Positions 48,027 through 57,824 of a DNA stretch of 64,000 nt are shown in pieces. The stretch's first letter is position 1. Every line of letters begins with the position of its first letter. The DNA is from CAVYOD01 sp963770045 (lineage in GTDB: Bacteria; Acidobacteriota; Aminicenantia; Aminicenantales; CAVYOD01), in contig CAVYOD010000020.1 in assembly GCA_963770045.1 (NCBI GenBank), positions 98,818 through 162,817 on the forward strand, given 5' to 3'. Position numbers and translations under genes: made by a program. The notes below the pieces were generated by a model. It saw only the letters and a program-made list of their open reading frames with translations, searched no databases and was not told the DNA's origin.

Positions 48027-48512
48027 CTAGGCAATCATGCATTCCATGGGAAGGAACCGGATCCCGTTGATGATTTGTTCCTCGCCATGGGCGACGAACC
48101 CGAGCCGCTTGTAGATCTCGACAGAGTTAGGCGAGGCGTTGACCGATATTTTGACCAGGGAGGGATCGGTCTTCCGGCATTTTTCTGAGGCCAGATGCAA
48201 AAGCTTTTTTCCGATCCCCCTCCCCTGAAACGCGGACGAAACAAAAAACATGGAGATATGGGAGGGAGCTCTGAGCAAAAGAGCCCCGACGATCCGGCCT
48301 TTTGTCGATTCGAGGGCGATGAGAAGGGTATGATTTTCCCGCAGCTTCTGGGCAATCGCCTCTGGCTCGATGTAGCTATGGAACTCGTGGACTCCTTCAT
48401 CCGAATAGAGGGGCGCGATGAATCGGTCAAAGCATTCCTTGATCATCCGGACGACATCGCGGATTTCATCTTCCCGGGATTCCCGGAAGACAATTTTCTT
48501 CGGAGTCTTCAT
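48027..48512 (-). CDS. GNAT-family N-acetyltransferase
   Basis: About 161 residues from ATG 48512 (an in-frame GTG lies at 48551). The acetyl-CoA site is seen as SAFQGRGIGKKLLHLASEKC (Q/R-x-x-G-x-G/A), preceded by GRIVGALLLRAPSHISMFFV and followed by VKISVNASPNSVEIYKRLGF, a typical strand 5 and helix 4. The last strand is EEQIINGIRFLPMECMI. The substrate is unknown. The ribosome-binding site is weak for both starts. Confidence 0.82.
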   Translation of the reverse strand: MKTPKKIVFRESREDEIRDVVRMIKECFDRFIAPLYSDEGVHEFHSYIEPEAIAQKLRENHTLLIALESTKGRIVGALLLRAPSHISMFFVSSAFQGRGIGKKLLHLASEKCRKTDPSLVKISVNASPNSVEIYKRLGFVAHGEEQIINGIRFLPMECMIA

Positions 48513-48563
48513 TTTCTTATTCGTCGCGCGATGGCGGCGCAATTCTGACACCCTGAGAGATTC

Positions 48564-49155
48564 CTAGCTGTTTGTCATGTCCAGGGCCCAGCGGGCCATG
48601 TCGACACTGGGCGGCTGATAATCCTCGAACTTCCGGAGCAGCGCGTCGGGGTTCACGTCCACCAGGATCATCGAGCGGTGCTCGGGTTGGATGAACTTTT
48701 CGGTCACGGCCTGGTCCAGAAAATCCAGGAGTTTATCAAAATAGCGCTCGACGTCGAGAAAACCGCACGGCTTCCGGTGCATGCCCAGCTGCGACCAGGT
48801 CAGGACTTCAAAGAATTCTTCGATCGTGCCCAGGCCGCCGGGAAGGGCGATGAAGCCGTCCGAGAGCTCGGCCATCAGGGCCTTCCGCTCATGCATCGAC
48901 CCGACGACGCGCAGGTCCGCAAGCTCGCTGAAGGCCAGTTCCCGGTCGACCATGCCCCGAGGAATGACGCCGATAACCTGGCCGCCCTTCTCATGAATCA
49001 CCCGAGCCATTTCATACATCAGGCCGACACGGCCGCCTCCATAAACCAAACCTATATTCCGCCGCAGAAAGGCTTGAGCCAATTCTCTCGCGGCTAGCCC
49101 ATAGGCCGGCCTGGCTCCACGACTCGAACCGCAGAAAACGCGAAATTCGCTTCAT
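48564..49155 (-). pseudogene. LOG-family nucleotide phosphoribohydrolase, frameshift in the first codons
   Basis: ATG 49155 opens MKRI; one extra base then separates it from RVFCGSSRGARPAYGLAARE, the normal N-terminus. After this, LRRNIGLVYGGGRVGLMYEM, VIGVIPRGMVDRELAFSELA, ERKALMAELSDGFIALPGGL and GTIEEFFEVLTWSQLGMHRK follow without interruption. The catalytic PGGxGTxxE is complete. LOG proteins remove ribose 5-phosphate from nucleotide monophosphates or cytokinin precursors. Only the first few residues are out of frame, so an internal start or a simple sequencing indel would restore function. Confidence 0.85.
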
Positions 49156-49172
49156 GATTCATCTCCGACTGG

Positions 49173-49281
49173 GGGACGTTCCCCAAGGGGACACTCTTGA
49201 GATCTCAAAGAGAGTCAAGAATACTAGCCATACGGCGTATTCTTGCTTAAGACTAAAGGGTGTCCCTTTGGGGAACATCCC
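49173..49281. repeat. REPIN-like palindrome, copy 3
   Basis: The left arm 49173-49200 (GGGACGTTCCCCAAGGGGAC, then ACTCTTGA) and right arm 49254-49281 (TAAAGGGTGTCCCTTTGGGG, then AACATCCC) are imperfect complements 53 bp apart. The element lies between the start side of the LOG gene and the stop side of the chromate transporter gene. Confidence 0.85.
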
Positions 49282-49293
49282 CCAGTTTTCGGG

Positions 49294-49845
49294 TTACCGG
49301 TAGACAAAAAATCCCAAGAGCGCCGCGCCCAAAATAATAAAGACGGGATTGATCCTGGTCAGGGTGAGAAGAGCGAAAGCGGCCGCGACCAGGAGAATCT
49401 TGTCCCAGCTCGCGATGAGAGCGGAGGTCCAGCCAAGCTTCTTGGCCGCAAAGACGCCACCGGCCATATCGTAGGCTGTCCAGAGCAGGAGTCCGACAAC
49501 GACCGGGCGGATGGCCTGGAGCATCGACTTCACCACCGGGCTGTCTTTAATGCCAAAAAAATACGCCACCATGAGCAACATCAGCAGGGTTGTCGGAAGC
49601 ACGGTGCCGGTCACGGCGGCGATTGCACCCGGGACGCCGGCCATTTTGTAACCGACAAAGGCCGAAACCTGGGGAGCGATCGGTCCGGGAAGGGCGTTTC
49701 CCGCGGCTACGGCATCGGCGAACTCAGCGGAAGTGGCCCATCCCGCTGAAGTCACTTCCCGCTGCATCAAGGCCAGCGAAGCAGGCCCCCCTCCCCAAGA
49801 AAACAGAGCCACCCGGCTAAAAAGAATAAACAGTTTTAGCAGCAC
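49294..49845 (-). CDS. chrA: Chromate transporter family protein, single-domain (half-size)
   Basis: A 183-residue membrane protein. LFILFSRVALFSWGGGPASL, then ADAVAAGNALPGPIAPQVSA and FVGYKMAGVPGAIAAVTGTV are the conserved blocks of one CHR domain (the PGP motif is present). GTG 49845 is chosen because AGAGGGAGATT stands 5-10 bases upstream. Half-size CHR proteins usually occur as tandem pairs that form an antiparallel dimer; here no second gene is adjacent, so the partner may have been lost or may lie elsewhere. Whether chromate is the real substrate is unknown. Confidence 0.82.
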   Translation of the reverse strand: MLLKLFILFSRVALFSWGGGPASLALMQREVTSAGWATSAEFADAVAAGNALPGPIAPQVSAFVGYKMAGVPGAIAAVTGTVLPTTLLMLLMVAYFFGIKDSPVVKSMLQAIRPVVVGLLLWTAYDMAGGVFAAKKLGWTSALIASWDKILLVAAAFALLTLTRINPVFIILGAALLGFFVYR

Positions 49846-49982
49846 CGTTGAATCTCCCTCTAGAGTTTGAAAACGTAGAGCCAAAAAATAGTCTAACGTC
49901 TTTTGGCTAGAGCGAATAGATGTTGGACATCTCGGAATCAGGAAAACAAGCTTATGTGGACCTGACGGCTATCGCGGTTACG

Positions 49983-52575
49983 TTAGATTGAAGCGGCTCT
50001 TATGCGCATGATAGACTCCGATCGCCTCGCAATGGGTTTTTTGCCTGCAGGATCGAGCGCTGGGCCAGATGCAGCAGTGGCCGTCTTCTCAGAAAGGTAA
50101 TAAAGGAGATTCCCGTTGGGAGACCACTGGGGTGAACCAAGAAAGCGAATGTCTTCAGCGACGAGGACCAATCCTTTTCCGAAGCAGTTCTCTTCCCCAG
50201 TGGAGCAACATATATCGCGGCTCTCCCATTCGATTCCCTATGAGAAAACAGAGCCAGCGGTCATCCGGAGAAACGACGGCATCGGCGATTTGGCCGGCGC
50301 TGACTTCGAGGATCGGAAATCTCTGTTGGGAAGAGAGATCGATTCGCTCCAACTCGTGCGGTCGCTTTGGACCACGGCAAAATTGGGATTGGTAAAAAAC
50401 CTAGATTGGGCAGGATTCACAAAGCTCCCGCCGCTGGCCGTGTCTCTTGAAACCAGAAAAGTCCTAAGCTTGCCGAGATGAAATCCTGATAGGACAAAAT
50501 GGCGCCATCCGGACTTATCCTTGGGGTCTGGTCAAAATGCAACGCGCTTGAAGGGAAAGACTTCTCCGGCAGGTCAGCATGTCTCTGAGCGGACCTCAAA
50601 CCGGGTTGACTGGAAGCCTCCGAAAGCAGGAACGCCGTTTCGATCCGTCACGGGATATCGAGGGGTCAAATTTGACGCTCAAATCTGACGTGACCTGCTG
50701 CGGTTCTCCTGGCGCGTCGGCGAGGTCTGCCTTGGCTTGAAGGCTCCAGATGTTGTCCGTGTAAACTGAGTTAGAGAATAAGATGCGCCTCATGTGCGAC
50801 CGAAGCCCCGTATTGCATCCCGGCCCGGCCGTTATCCGCTCCGCGGACCTGACACCGTCCAGTTTCTTTTGTTGATCCGAACCCTGAAAAGGTTAACGCC
50901 TTCGACCGTCGTCCCGGTAGAATAATAAATGTACTCTCCTTCCCAGGCCTCTGGAGATTGCCAGACGGGCGGCAAGGGAAGGTTGCCTTTGGCCCCCGTT
51001 CGGACAGCGGGTCCTCCGTCCACTTGAGCCACCCACCAATCCTGCGATGCGGGGTCACCGACGCGCCTCCCGTTGAAAATGATATATTTCCCGTCAGAAG
51101 ACCAGACCGGACTGCCACAGGTATCAGAATTCGAGAGCGCGAACTCGGGCTGAAAAGGCCGGGGGGCCCCACCTTGGGGCGAGATCAAGTACATCTTGTT
51201 CAGATCCGAATCCAAAGAGGCCGGAATTTCAACGTAGGCAACGTTCGAGCCGTCCGGCGAAAACCGGGGATGGGAGCCTTTCTCCGCTATTCGGCGGGCC
51301 TGCACCAAGATGATCAAGAAAATATTTTACGGACGTCCCTCCGGGAATGGAAAACAATTTTGGAACCATCGGGTGAAAACGTGGGCCACCCGTCATCCGC
51401 CGGATGGTCGGTCAGCCGGAGAGGTTTCCCTCCCGACACCTGCTGAACCCAAATGTCGAGATGGCCTCACCGCTTCGGTCAGAGGCACAAGCAAACAGCT
51501 TTCCATCCGGGGAAATGGCCGGAGTGGTGGTGAGCCCGGAGTCGTAAGTCAATCGTGAAATCTGAAACTCAGCCGGAGGTTTGGTCTGAAGAATAACAGC
51601 CAAACAAGAAGAGTAGCTACGACAATGATGAGAAACGACCCCACAGCGTTGAGAAGGAAGCGACGTTTGCGGAGCGGGGGCGTTTCGGTCGAGCGGCGCG
51701 GAACTTGCCGGATTCCGAGTCCTCTTTGAGGTCCTGAAGCACGACCTTCAAATCTGACATGGTCTGCCAGCGACGTTGAGGATCTTTCCGGAGGCACCTG
51801 GTCAAGACCTGCACGACCTCTGAAGGAAGGGCGTCGTTGATCTCCATGGGCGGCTTCGGCTCCTCGCGGAGGATCGCCGCCAGTGTCGCGATCCTGGTCT
51901 TACGGCTGAAGGCCCGCTGGCCGGTGAGCATTTCGTAAAGAACAGATCCGAAGGAAAAGATGTCAGAACGGGAGTCGACTTTCTTTCCTTCGGCTTGCTC
52001 CGGAGACATGTAGGTGACCGTGCCCAAGATGAAACCTTCTTCCGTGCGTGGTTTCTCCGGTCGGACGAGCGTCGCCGTCGTACCAAGCTTCTCGACCCTG
52101 ATATCCTTGGTCAGTTTGGCCAGGCCGAAATCGAGGATCTTGACCCTGCCCTCGGGCGTGACCATGATGTTTGTCGGCTTGAGGTCCCGGTGGATGATCC
52201 CCGCGGCATGGGCTCTAGCTAAACCGTCGGTGATCTGAACGGCATACCCGAGGGCTTCGTTAAGCTTCATCCCTTTCCGGCCGATCAATTGGTCCAGGGT
52301 TTGGCCTTCTACATATTCCATGACAATAAAGTCCAAGCTGCGGTCCGAAGCAAAATCGTGGACGATAACGATATTGGGATGATTCAGGGCCGAAGCGGAT
52401 TTCGCTTCCTGAACGAAGCGCTGCTTGTGCTCCGAATCCACAACTTCTCTGAAGGAAGGACCTTCACGGCGACAAACCGGTCGAGGTGAGTATCGAGCGC
52501 CTTGTAGACGACGCCCATTCCGCCCTCCCCGATCTTCTCCAAGATGCGGTAATGCAGAAGGGATTGGCCGATCAT
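49983..52575 (-). pseudogene. Ser/Thr protein kinase with TM helix and TolB/WD40 C-terminus, heavily frameshifted
   Basis: ATG 52575 begins IGQSLLHYRILEKIGEGGMG (P-loop) and AVKVLPSEK (catalytic Lys). After a shift near 52450 comes the rest of the kinase: QRFVQEAKSASALNHPNIVI, GIIHRDLKPTNIMV, KILDFGLAKL, GTVTYMSPEQAEGKKVDSRS, all complete. A further shift leads to a transmembrane helix (GSFLIIVVATLLVWLLFF). The C-terminal TolB/WD40 propeller is in pieces with at least four more frame changes (YDSGLTTTPAISPDGKLFAC, SHPRFSPDGSNVAYVEIP, GSPVWSSDGKYIIFNGRR, ILEVSAGQIADAVVSPDDRW, and last LGSPQWSPNGNLLYYLSEKT). Decay increases toward the 3' end. Confidence 0.85.
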
Positions 52576-52747
52576 GTTCCTCAGGAAGACACCTACCCTG
52601 CCCCAAATATAGTCTTCACCTAAATTGAATGTCAATAGATAAGGAGAGCCAAATGCGTCACCTGGGCCGGATTTTTCTGCTGCAATAATAAGCAAAAAGA
52701 CTATATAATAAACAAAAAAGAACCGAAAGCTGTGAGGGGAGGTTAGG

Positions 52748-55247
52748 ATGAAGAAAACGATTTTTCCCATCTTCCTGATCTTCATTTTTTGGGCGGCGCT
52801 CGGCGGCTCACCGGGCCAGAAATCGGGGACAGCGAAGAAAGCACAACCCCAAAGAAAGCCGGATGGAGCGGAGGCCCAAGTCCAGAAAAAATGGCTCCTC
52901 GATCCCGGCTGGAAATTCCATCTCGGAGACGCCTCCTCCCCGAGCGGAGATTTCGGTTACGGCCAGGACCTCATCTTTGCCAAGGGCCGGGGAAGCCGGA
53001 GGGCGCGATCAAGCCGGATTTCGATGACAGATCGTGGCGGACAGTGAATCTGCCCTCACGATTGGGCCGTGGAGCTTGATTTCGTCAACGTCAATGATGA
53101 GAACGTCAGAGATCACGGCTTCAAGCCGATCGGGCGGCAATTCCCGAAAACGACGATCGGCTGGTACAGAAAGTCGTTTCTGGTGCCCAAGGCCGACGCG
53201 GGAAAACGCCTGACCGTCAGGTTCGACGGCGTCTTCCGGGACAGCCGGGTCTGGATCAACGGCCACTATCTCGGCAACAACCTGAGCGGTTACAGCGGGT
53301 TCAGTTTTGATATCACCGACTATATCGGTTTCGGCCAGAAAAACGTCCTTGTCGTTCGGGTCGATGCCAGCCTCTATGAGGGTTGGTTCTATGAAGGCGC
53401 CGGGATCTACCGTCACGTCTGGCTCTTGGAAGACAACCCCGTGCACATCCCGGAAAACGGGGTTTTCGTCTATTGCGACCTTGACCAGGCCGACGCCCGC
53501 GTGAACATCGAGACCAGAATTGTCAACCAGGCGGAGTTGGAGTCGGAAGGAGAATTGTCTTCCGCGATCGTCGACGACCAGGGAAATATCGTGGCCCGCG
53601 GAGACAATCAACCCTTCTCTCTCGCACCCGATGAATCCAAGTTGTTGAAACAGCAGATCAAGGTCGCGAAGCCGCGGCTTTGGTCGCTCGAAGAACCCTA
53701 CAGATACAAGTTGGTTTCGTCCGTGAGATCAGGGTCAGGGGCCGCCGAGAGCGTAGAGACGGAGTTCGGCATCCGCACCATCCGGTTTGACAAGGATAAG
53801 GGTTTCTTTCTCAATGGCAATTCGGTGAAAATCAAAGGCGTCTGTTGTCACCAGGACCACGCCGGAGTCGGCTCGGCGCTTCCCGACAGGCTTCAGTCCT
53901 ACAGAATCGAAAAGCTCAAAGAGATGGGGTGCAACGCCTACCGGACCAGTCATAATCCGCCGACCCCCGAGTTGCTCGAGGCTTGCGACAGGCTGGGCAT
54001 GCTGGTCATGGACGAGAACCGCCTGATGGGGAGCTCGCCCGAATTGATGAGTGAGTTCGAGCGCTTGATCCTGCGGGACAGAAACCATCCCTCAGTCATC
54101 ATCTGGTCGCTCGGCAATGAAGAAGGAACCATCCAGGACACGGATGTCGGGAAGAGAATCGCCAAGTCGCTCGTCCGGCGGCTCAAAGAGCTCGACCCGA
54201 CAAGGCTCTGCACCTATGCCGCGAATAACGGCAAACAATACGCGGGCATCAACGAAGTCGTTCCCGTCCGAGGCTTCAACTATCACCTCGACGAAATCGA
54301 CAGCTACCGCCGCGAGCATCCAGACCAGATCCTTTGGGGCAGCGAAGTGGCCAGCACGGTCTCGACGCGCGGAATTTACGCCAATGACGCCGCCCAGGGA
54401 TTCGTGAGCGATTACGACTTGAACTTCCCCCCCTGGGCGTCGACAGCGGAAAAGTGGTGGCGCCTGTACGCGGAAAGACCGTGGCTCGCGGGCGGGTTTG
54501 TCTGGACCGGCTTCGATTACCGCGGCGAGCCGACTCCCTACGGATGGCCGTGCATCAATTCCCACTTCGGCATCATGGACATGTGCGGTTTTCCCAAGAA
54601 CAACTATTATTATTATCAGGCTTGGTGGTCCGACAAGGACGTCCTTCACATCTGCCCGCACTGGAACTGGAAGGGAAAGGAAGGGCAGGCCATAGACGTC
54701 TGGTGTCAAAGCAATTGCGACGATGTCGAGCTCTTCTTGAACGGGAAAAGCCTGGGCAAAAAAACGATGCCTCGCAATTCGCACCTGGAATGGAAAGTCC
54801 CCTATGAACCCGGCCTCCTGGAAGCCAGGGGATCGAAAAAGGGAAAGCTCCTGTCGGCAAGGATCGAGACGGCGGGAGAGACGGCGCGGGTGCAGCTCAC
54901 CCCCGACCGTGCTTTTATCGATGCGGACGGCGAGGATATTTGCATCGTCAACGTAACAGCCTTCGATGCGAGCGGAAGAGAGGTCCCGGTCGCCGACAAC
55001 ATGATAAGGTTTGAGCTGAGCGGCGATGGAAGGATCATCGGGATCGGCAATGGAAACCCGAGCGCTCACAGGCCCGACGTCGATCTTACGGGTCATTACG
55101 AACGCAGGCTGTTCAATGGCAAATGTCAGGTTATTATCCAGGCTGGGCGGGAAGCGGGACAACTGACTCTGACAGCGTCATCAGATGGTTTGTCCATTCA
55201 AAACTTGTCGTCAAGACGATCCCCCGCCCGCCCCGGCAGGCTTTTTG
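52748..55247 (+). pseudogene. Secreted GH2 beta-galactosidase-like enzyme with DUF4982, three frameshifts
   Basis: ATG 52748 follows GGGAGG. There is a signal peptide, then KKWLLDPGWKFHLGDA. Single-base shifts near 53005 and 53052 interrupt DFDDRSWRTVNLPHDWAVEL. The rest is open: sugar-binding domain (VRFDGVFRDSRVWINGHYLG, WFYEGAGIYRHVWL), Ig-like domain, and barrel with KIKGVCCHQDHAG, NAYRTSHNPPTPELLEACDR, acid/base Glu in WSLGNEEG and nucleophile Glu in LWGSEVAST. DUF4982 follows, and then a GH2 C-terminal domain. A third shift near 55200 restores KLVVKTIPRPPRQAF and the true stop at 55247; the longer frame that runs to 55363 is out of phase. The likely substrate is a beta-galactoside; export fits glycan use. 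Confidence 0.87.
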
Positions 55248-55288
55248 AAGAGTCGCCCGGGATCCTAAGCAGCATCGCTAAAGGCTCG

Positions 55289-55578
55289 CTATTTGAATCT
55301 TCTGGCGGCCTTCTTGACGCCTTTCTTGAGATCGCGCAGGGCCTTCTTGGTTCCTTTTCGTAGGTCTTTGCTGGCTTTCTCGCCCGCCTCCCTCAGTTCC
55401 TTGATTTCTTCAAGAACCGCGGCTCGCGACTGGCCCGGAGTTTCTCGACCCCACCGACATATTCCTTGCGGGCGTCTTTGCGGGTGTCTTTCACTCGGTC
55501 TGCAAGGCCGTCAATCCGGTCACTCAGCTTTCTGAGCTGGGATTCCAACTTCTCGGGCAAAGTTTTCTTCTTCCACAT
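55289..55578 (-). pseudogene. Short basic coiled-coil protein, one frameshift
   Basis: From ATG 55578 (after GAAGGAGGCTAGGC) the protein reads TLPEKLESQLRKLSDRIDGL and ADRVKDTRKDARKEYVGGVE. After a shift near 55425 it continues VLEEIKELREAGEKASKDLR and KGTKKALRDLKKGVKKAARR, ending FK. The 95 residues are almost entirely helical and rich in Lys/Arg and heptad-spaced hydrophobics. Many bacteria carry such small apolipoprotein/histone H1-like proteins of unknown role. Confidence 0.6.
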
Positions 55579-55605
55579 GCCTAGCCTCCTTCTGCACTAT
55601 GCCTT

Positions 55606-55759
55606 TCAGATCTCAATGCTTGTCTCAGCGAAAAACGGGTTCACCTGGTCTTTTAGGCCGATGGCCAGGTCCCCCGTAGTTTTAATTTTAGCCCGGCTGA
55701 GATGACCAGTCAATCGCATTTCCAACTCACCGGCGACGGGGCCCGGCTCGAGGCCAACG
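55606..55759 (-). pseudogene. TOBE-like (molybdate-binding type) domain remnant
   Basis: The minus strand carries GELEMRLTGHLSRAKIKTTG, DLAIGLKDQVNPFFAETSIE, I, and a stop at 55606. This follows the TOBE/molbindin pattern (LT..IS..SI..LGL..GD.V...F.A..I.I). No start codon or ATPase domain precedes it, so it is at most the tail of a lost gene. The assignment is tentative because only about 45 residues are legible. Confidence 0.35.
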
Positions 55760-55889
55760 TTTCGCGTGCACCAGAATCACCAAACAAGTATAATCCGGGT
55801 GGTACGCGGTCCGCCGAGGCTGTTCAACGAAGACCGCGTGGGGATGCGCGTTATCTGCATCCGACAGACTGAAGTCGGGAGGTTTAGAT

Positions 55890-56321
55890 TTGAAAACAAC
55901 GTATCAAAGCACTCTGGTGGCTCCGTGCGGAATCAACTGCGGCACCTGCGCGGCCTACAGGGTTAAAGAAGAACCATCGCTGAGAGAGGTCCTGGGCAAG
56001 CACTTCAAATGGAACGGCAGCCCGTGCCCGGGATGCCGCGAGGTCCGGGGCAACTGTCAGTTCATCGAAGGCACGTGCGAAACTTACGCCTGCATCGCCA
56101 AGCGCGGGTTTACCTTTTGCTTTGAGTGCCAGGAATTTCCCTGCCCCAAGCTCAACCCGGCCTCGGACCTGGCCGGCATCCTCCCGCATAACCTCAAGGT
56201 CTTTAACCTTTGTTACATCAATCACCAGGGTTTAGCCAAGTTCCTGGAAAGGGAGCCCGAAATCAAAAAGAGGTATTATCAGGGCAAAATGGCGATCGGC
56301 AAAGGGCCCCAAATTAAATAA
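55890..56321 (+). CDS. DUF3795-like cysteine-rich protein
   Basis: A 143-residue protein with clustered cysteines: APCGINCGTCAAYRV, SPCPGCREVRGNCQF, GTCETYACIAKRGFTFCFEC and QEFPCPKLNP. Twelve to thirteen cysteines in this order match DUF3795, a probable metal- or cluster-binding family common in anaerobes. TTG 55890 is accepted as the start because CGGGAGG lies 7-8 bases upstream and no ATG fits. The gene is intact. The function is unknown. Confidence 0.8.
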   Translation: MKTTYQSTLVAPCGINCGTCAAYRVKEEPSLREVLGKHFKWNGSPCPGCREVRGNCQFIEGTCETYACIAKRGFTFCFECQEFPCPKLNPASDLAGILPHNLKVFNLCYINHQGLAKFLEREPEIKKRYYQGKMAIGKGPQIK

Positions 56322-56406
56322 CCTCGGGAATGAACATGCCCAGGGCCGGCGCCAGGAGGCTGAAGGCGGACGTGAAGTGCCTTTTGTGGATATTTAGAGG
56401 TTGAGC

Positions 56407-56628
56407 ATGAAAATTATCGGGAACATCTTGGGAGTTTTGCTCGTTCTCATAGGAATCGTGTGGTTTTTGCAGGGCATCAATGTCTTGCCGGGAAGCTTTA
56501 TGACGGGCCAAATCCGTTGGGCCGTGTTCGGCGGCCTGGCTTTCCTGATCGGGGTTGTGCTCCTCGTCTTCGTCAACCTTAGGCGCCGGCGGCAAGAAAA
56601 ACAGCTGCCGCCCGTAACACGTCTCTAG
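56407..56628 (+). CDS. Small two-TM membrane protein
   Basis: A 73-residue protein with two hydrophobic helices, GNILGVLLVLIGIVWFLQGI and RWAVFGGLAFLIGVVLLVFV, and a basic cytoplasmic tail (RRRRQEK). The GINVLPGSFMTGQIRW loop is typical of small conserved membrane proteins of unknown function. ATG 56407 follows AGAGGTT. Its stop overlaps the convergent Xaa-Pro peptidase stop. Confidence 0.7.
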   Translation: MKIIGNILGVLLVLIGIVWFLQGINVLPGSFMTGQIRWAVFGGLAFLIGVVLLVFVNLRRRRQEKQLPPVTRL

Positions 56629-57806
56629 GTGATGAGAACGATTTCTCGTTGGGGCGCAGAGAGCCAATCCGCTCCGTCCCTGGTCACGACGACCATTTCT
56701 TCGATGGTCACCACTCCCCGGCCCGGGACCGTGAGCCTGGGTTCGATGGTGAAGACCATCCCTTCTTCAAGGGACTGGAAGGGTTTCTGGGCGTATTTTT
56801 CCCATTTCGGGCCGAGGAGCGCCGTCCCGTCGTGAGGGAATCGACCCACCTGGTGGCCGAGGGCGTGCGGGAATTCAGCGTACCCCGCATCGACGACAAT
56901 TTTGCGCGCCACGGCGTCGATCTCAAGACCGGAGACGCCCGGCCTCATCGCCCGCCTGGAAGACTCGACGGCCCTGACGATGGTCTCGAATCCCCGGCGG
57001 ACTTCCGACGGTGCTTCCCGCTGTCCATTTTCAAGCACATAAAAGGTCCTCTGGAGGTCCGAGCAATATCCGTCGACCTTGACGCCGAAATCCATGTTCA
57101 GGATATGGCCGAGTTCCACTTTTCTGTCTGTCGGCGCATAGTGAGCCTGAGCCGTTTCGGGCCCGCTAAAAACCGAGGGGCAAGTCGTCTCCCCCCAGGC
57201 GAGAAGCAGCTTCCTGGCCTCGACTTCCCCCTTCATAAACAGCGCGATCTCTTTCTCAGTCTTGCCGGGTCTGATGAACCGGGCGACCTCTGCAAAGATA
57301 GCCTGTGTTTGCTGTATCGCTTCTTTGATCGAGCGGATCTCAGAGGTTGACTTCCGCTCCCGGAGCGCCGAGACGATCTTTTCGGCCGAGACCAGCCGGC
57401 CGCCCAGGCCGACTTCTTCCAGGAGGTCCTGGAGGGTCAAAAACATACCGTGGGTCAATCCATCGCAGATCTCGCTCCCTTGGGAATAGTTGACGGCGAT
57501 CGTCCTCGGGCTGAGCTTCTTCAGAGTGTTCTGAAAAGCCTCCTTGATCCCGGTCACGTATCCCTCGACTTCAGAATAAGCTCCGGTCTCGGCGATCGCT
57601 TTCTGGTCGTAGAGACCGACTATGGCCTGGGCGCGTCCGTCTCCGCTGATGATGAAGGCCGAGTGCCAGGTGACATCGCCGGGCGCCAGAAAGGGCAAGG
57701 TCGGGTCGCCGTTGATCTGGCTCTCGCGGGTGAAGGTGATCCAGCAGTCGATTCCAAATTCCTTGAGAAGCCCGACGGCCTGTTTCACTTTTTCTTGAAT
57801 CAACAT
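56625..57806 (-). CDS. M24 family Xaa-Pro dipeptidase/aminopeptidase
   Basis: A 393-residue creatinase-fold peptidase. Metal ligands are visible in order: Asp in MDFGVKVDGYCSDLQRTFYV (two Asp), His in PHALGHQVGRFPHDG, Glu in VFTIEPRLTV and Glu in GVVTIEEMVVV. The N-terminal half (GIDCWITFTRES, INGDPTLPF) is the non-catalytic creatinase domain. It would release N-terminal residues preceding proline. It lies 18 bp downstream of the POT peptide transporter, so imported peptides are probably its substrates. Confidence 0.9.
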   Translation of the reverse strand: MLIQEKVKQAVGLLKEFGIDCWITFTRESQINGDPTLPFLAPGDVTWHSAFIISGDGRAQAIVGLYDQKAIAETGAYSEVEGYVTGIKEAFQNTLKKLSPRTIAVNYSQGSEICDGLTHGMFLTLQDLLEEVGLGGRLVSAEKIVSALRERKSTSEIRSIKEAIQQTQAIFAEVARFIRPGKTEKEIALFMKGEVEARKLLLAWGETTCPSVFSGPETAQAHYAPTDRKVELGHILNMDFGVKVDGYCSDLQRTFYVLENGQREAPSEVRRGFETIVRAVESSRRAMRPGVSGLEIDAVARKIVVDAGYAEFPHALGHQVGRFPHDGTALLGPKWEKYAQKPFQSLEEGMVFTIEPRLTVPGRGVVTIEEMVVVTRDGADWLSAPQREIVLIT

Positions 57807-57824
57807 GTCTCCGCTCCTTTTCGA

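Noticed and set aside
55247..55363. C-terminal extension of the GH2 protein
   Set aside because: It appears only in the frame that follows a one-base shift near 55200; the other frame gives a family-like ending and a stop at 55247.
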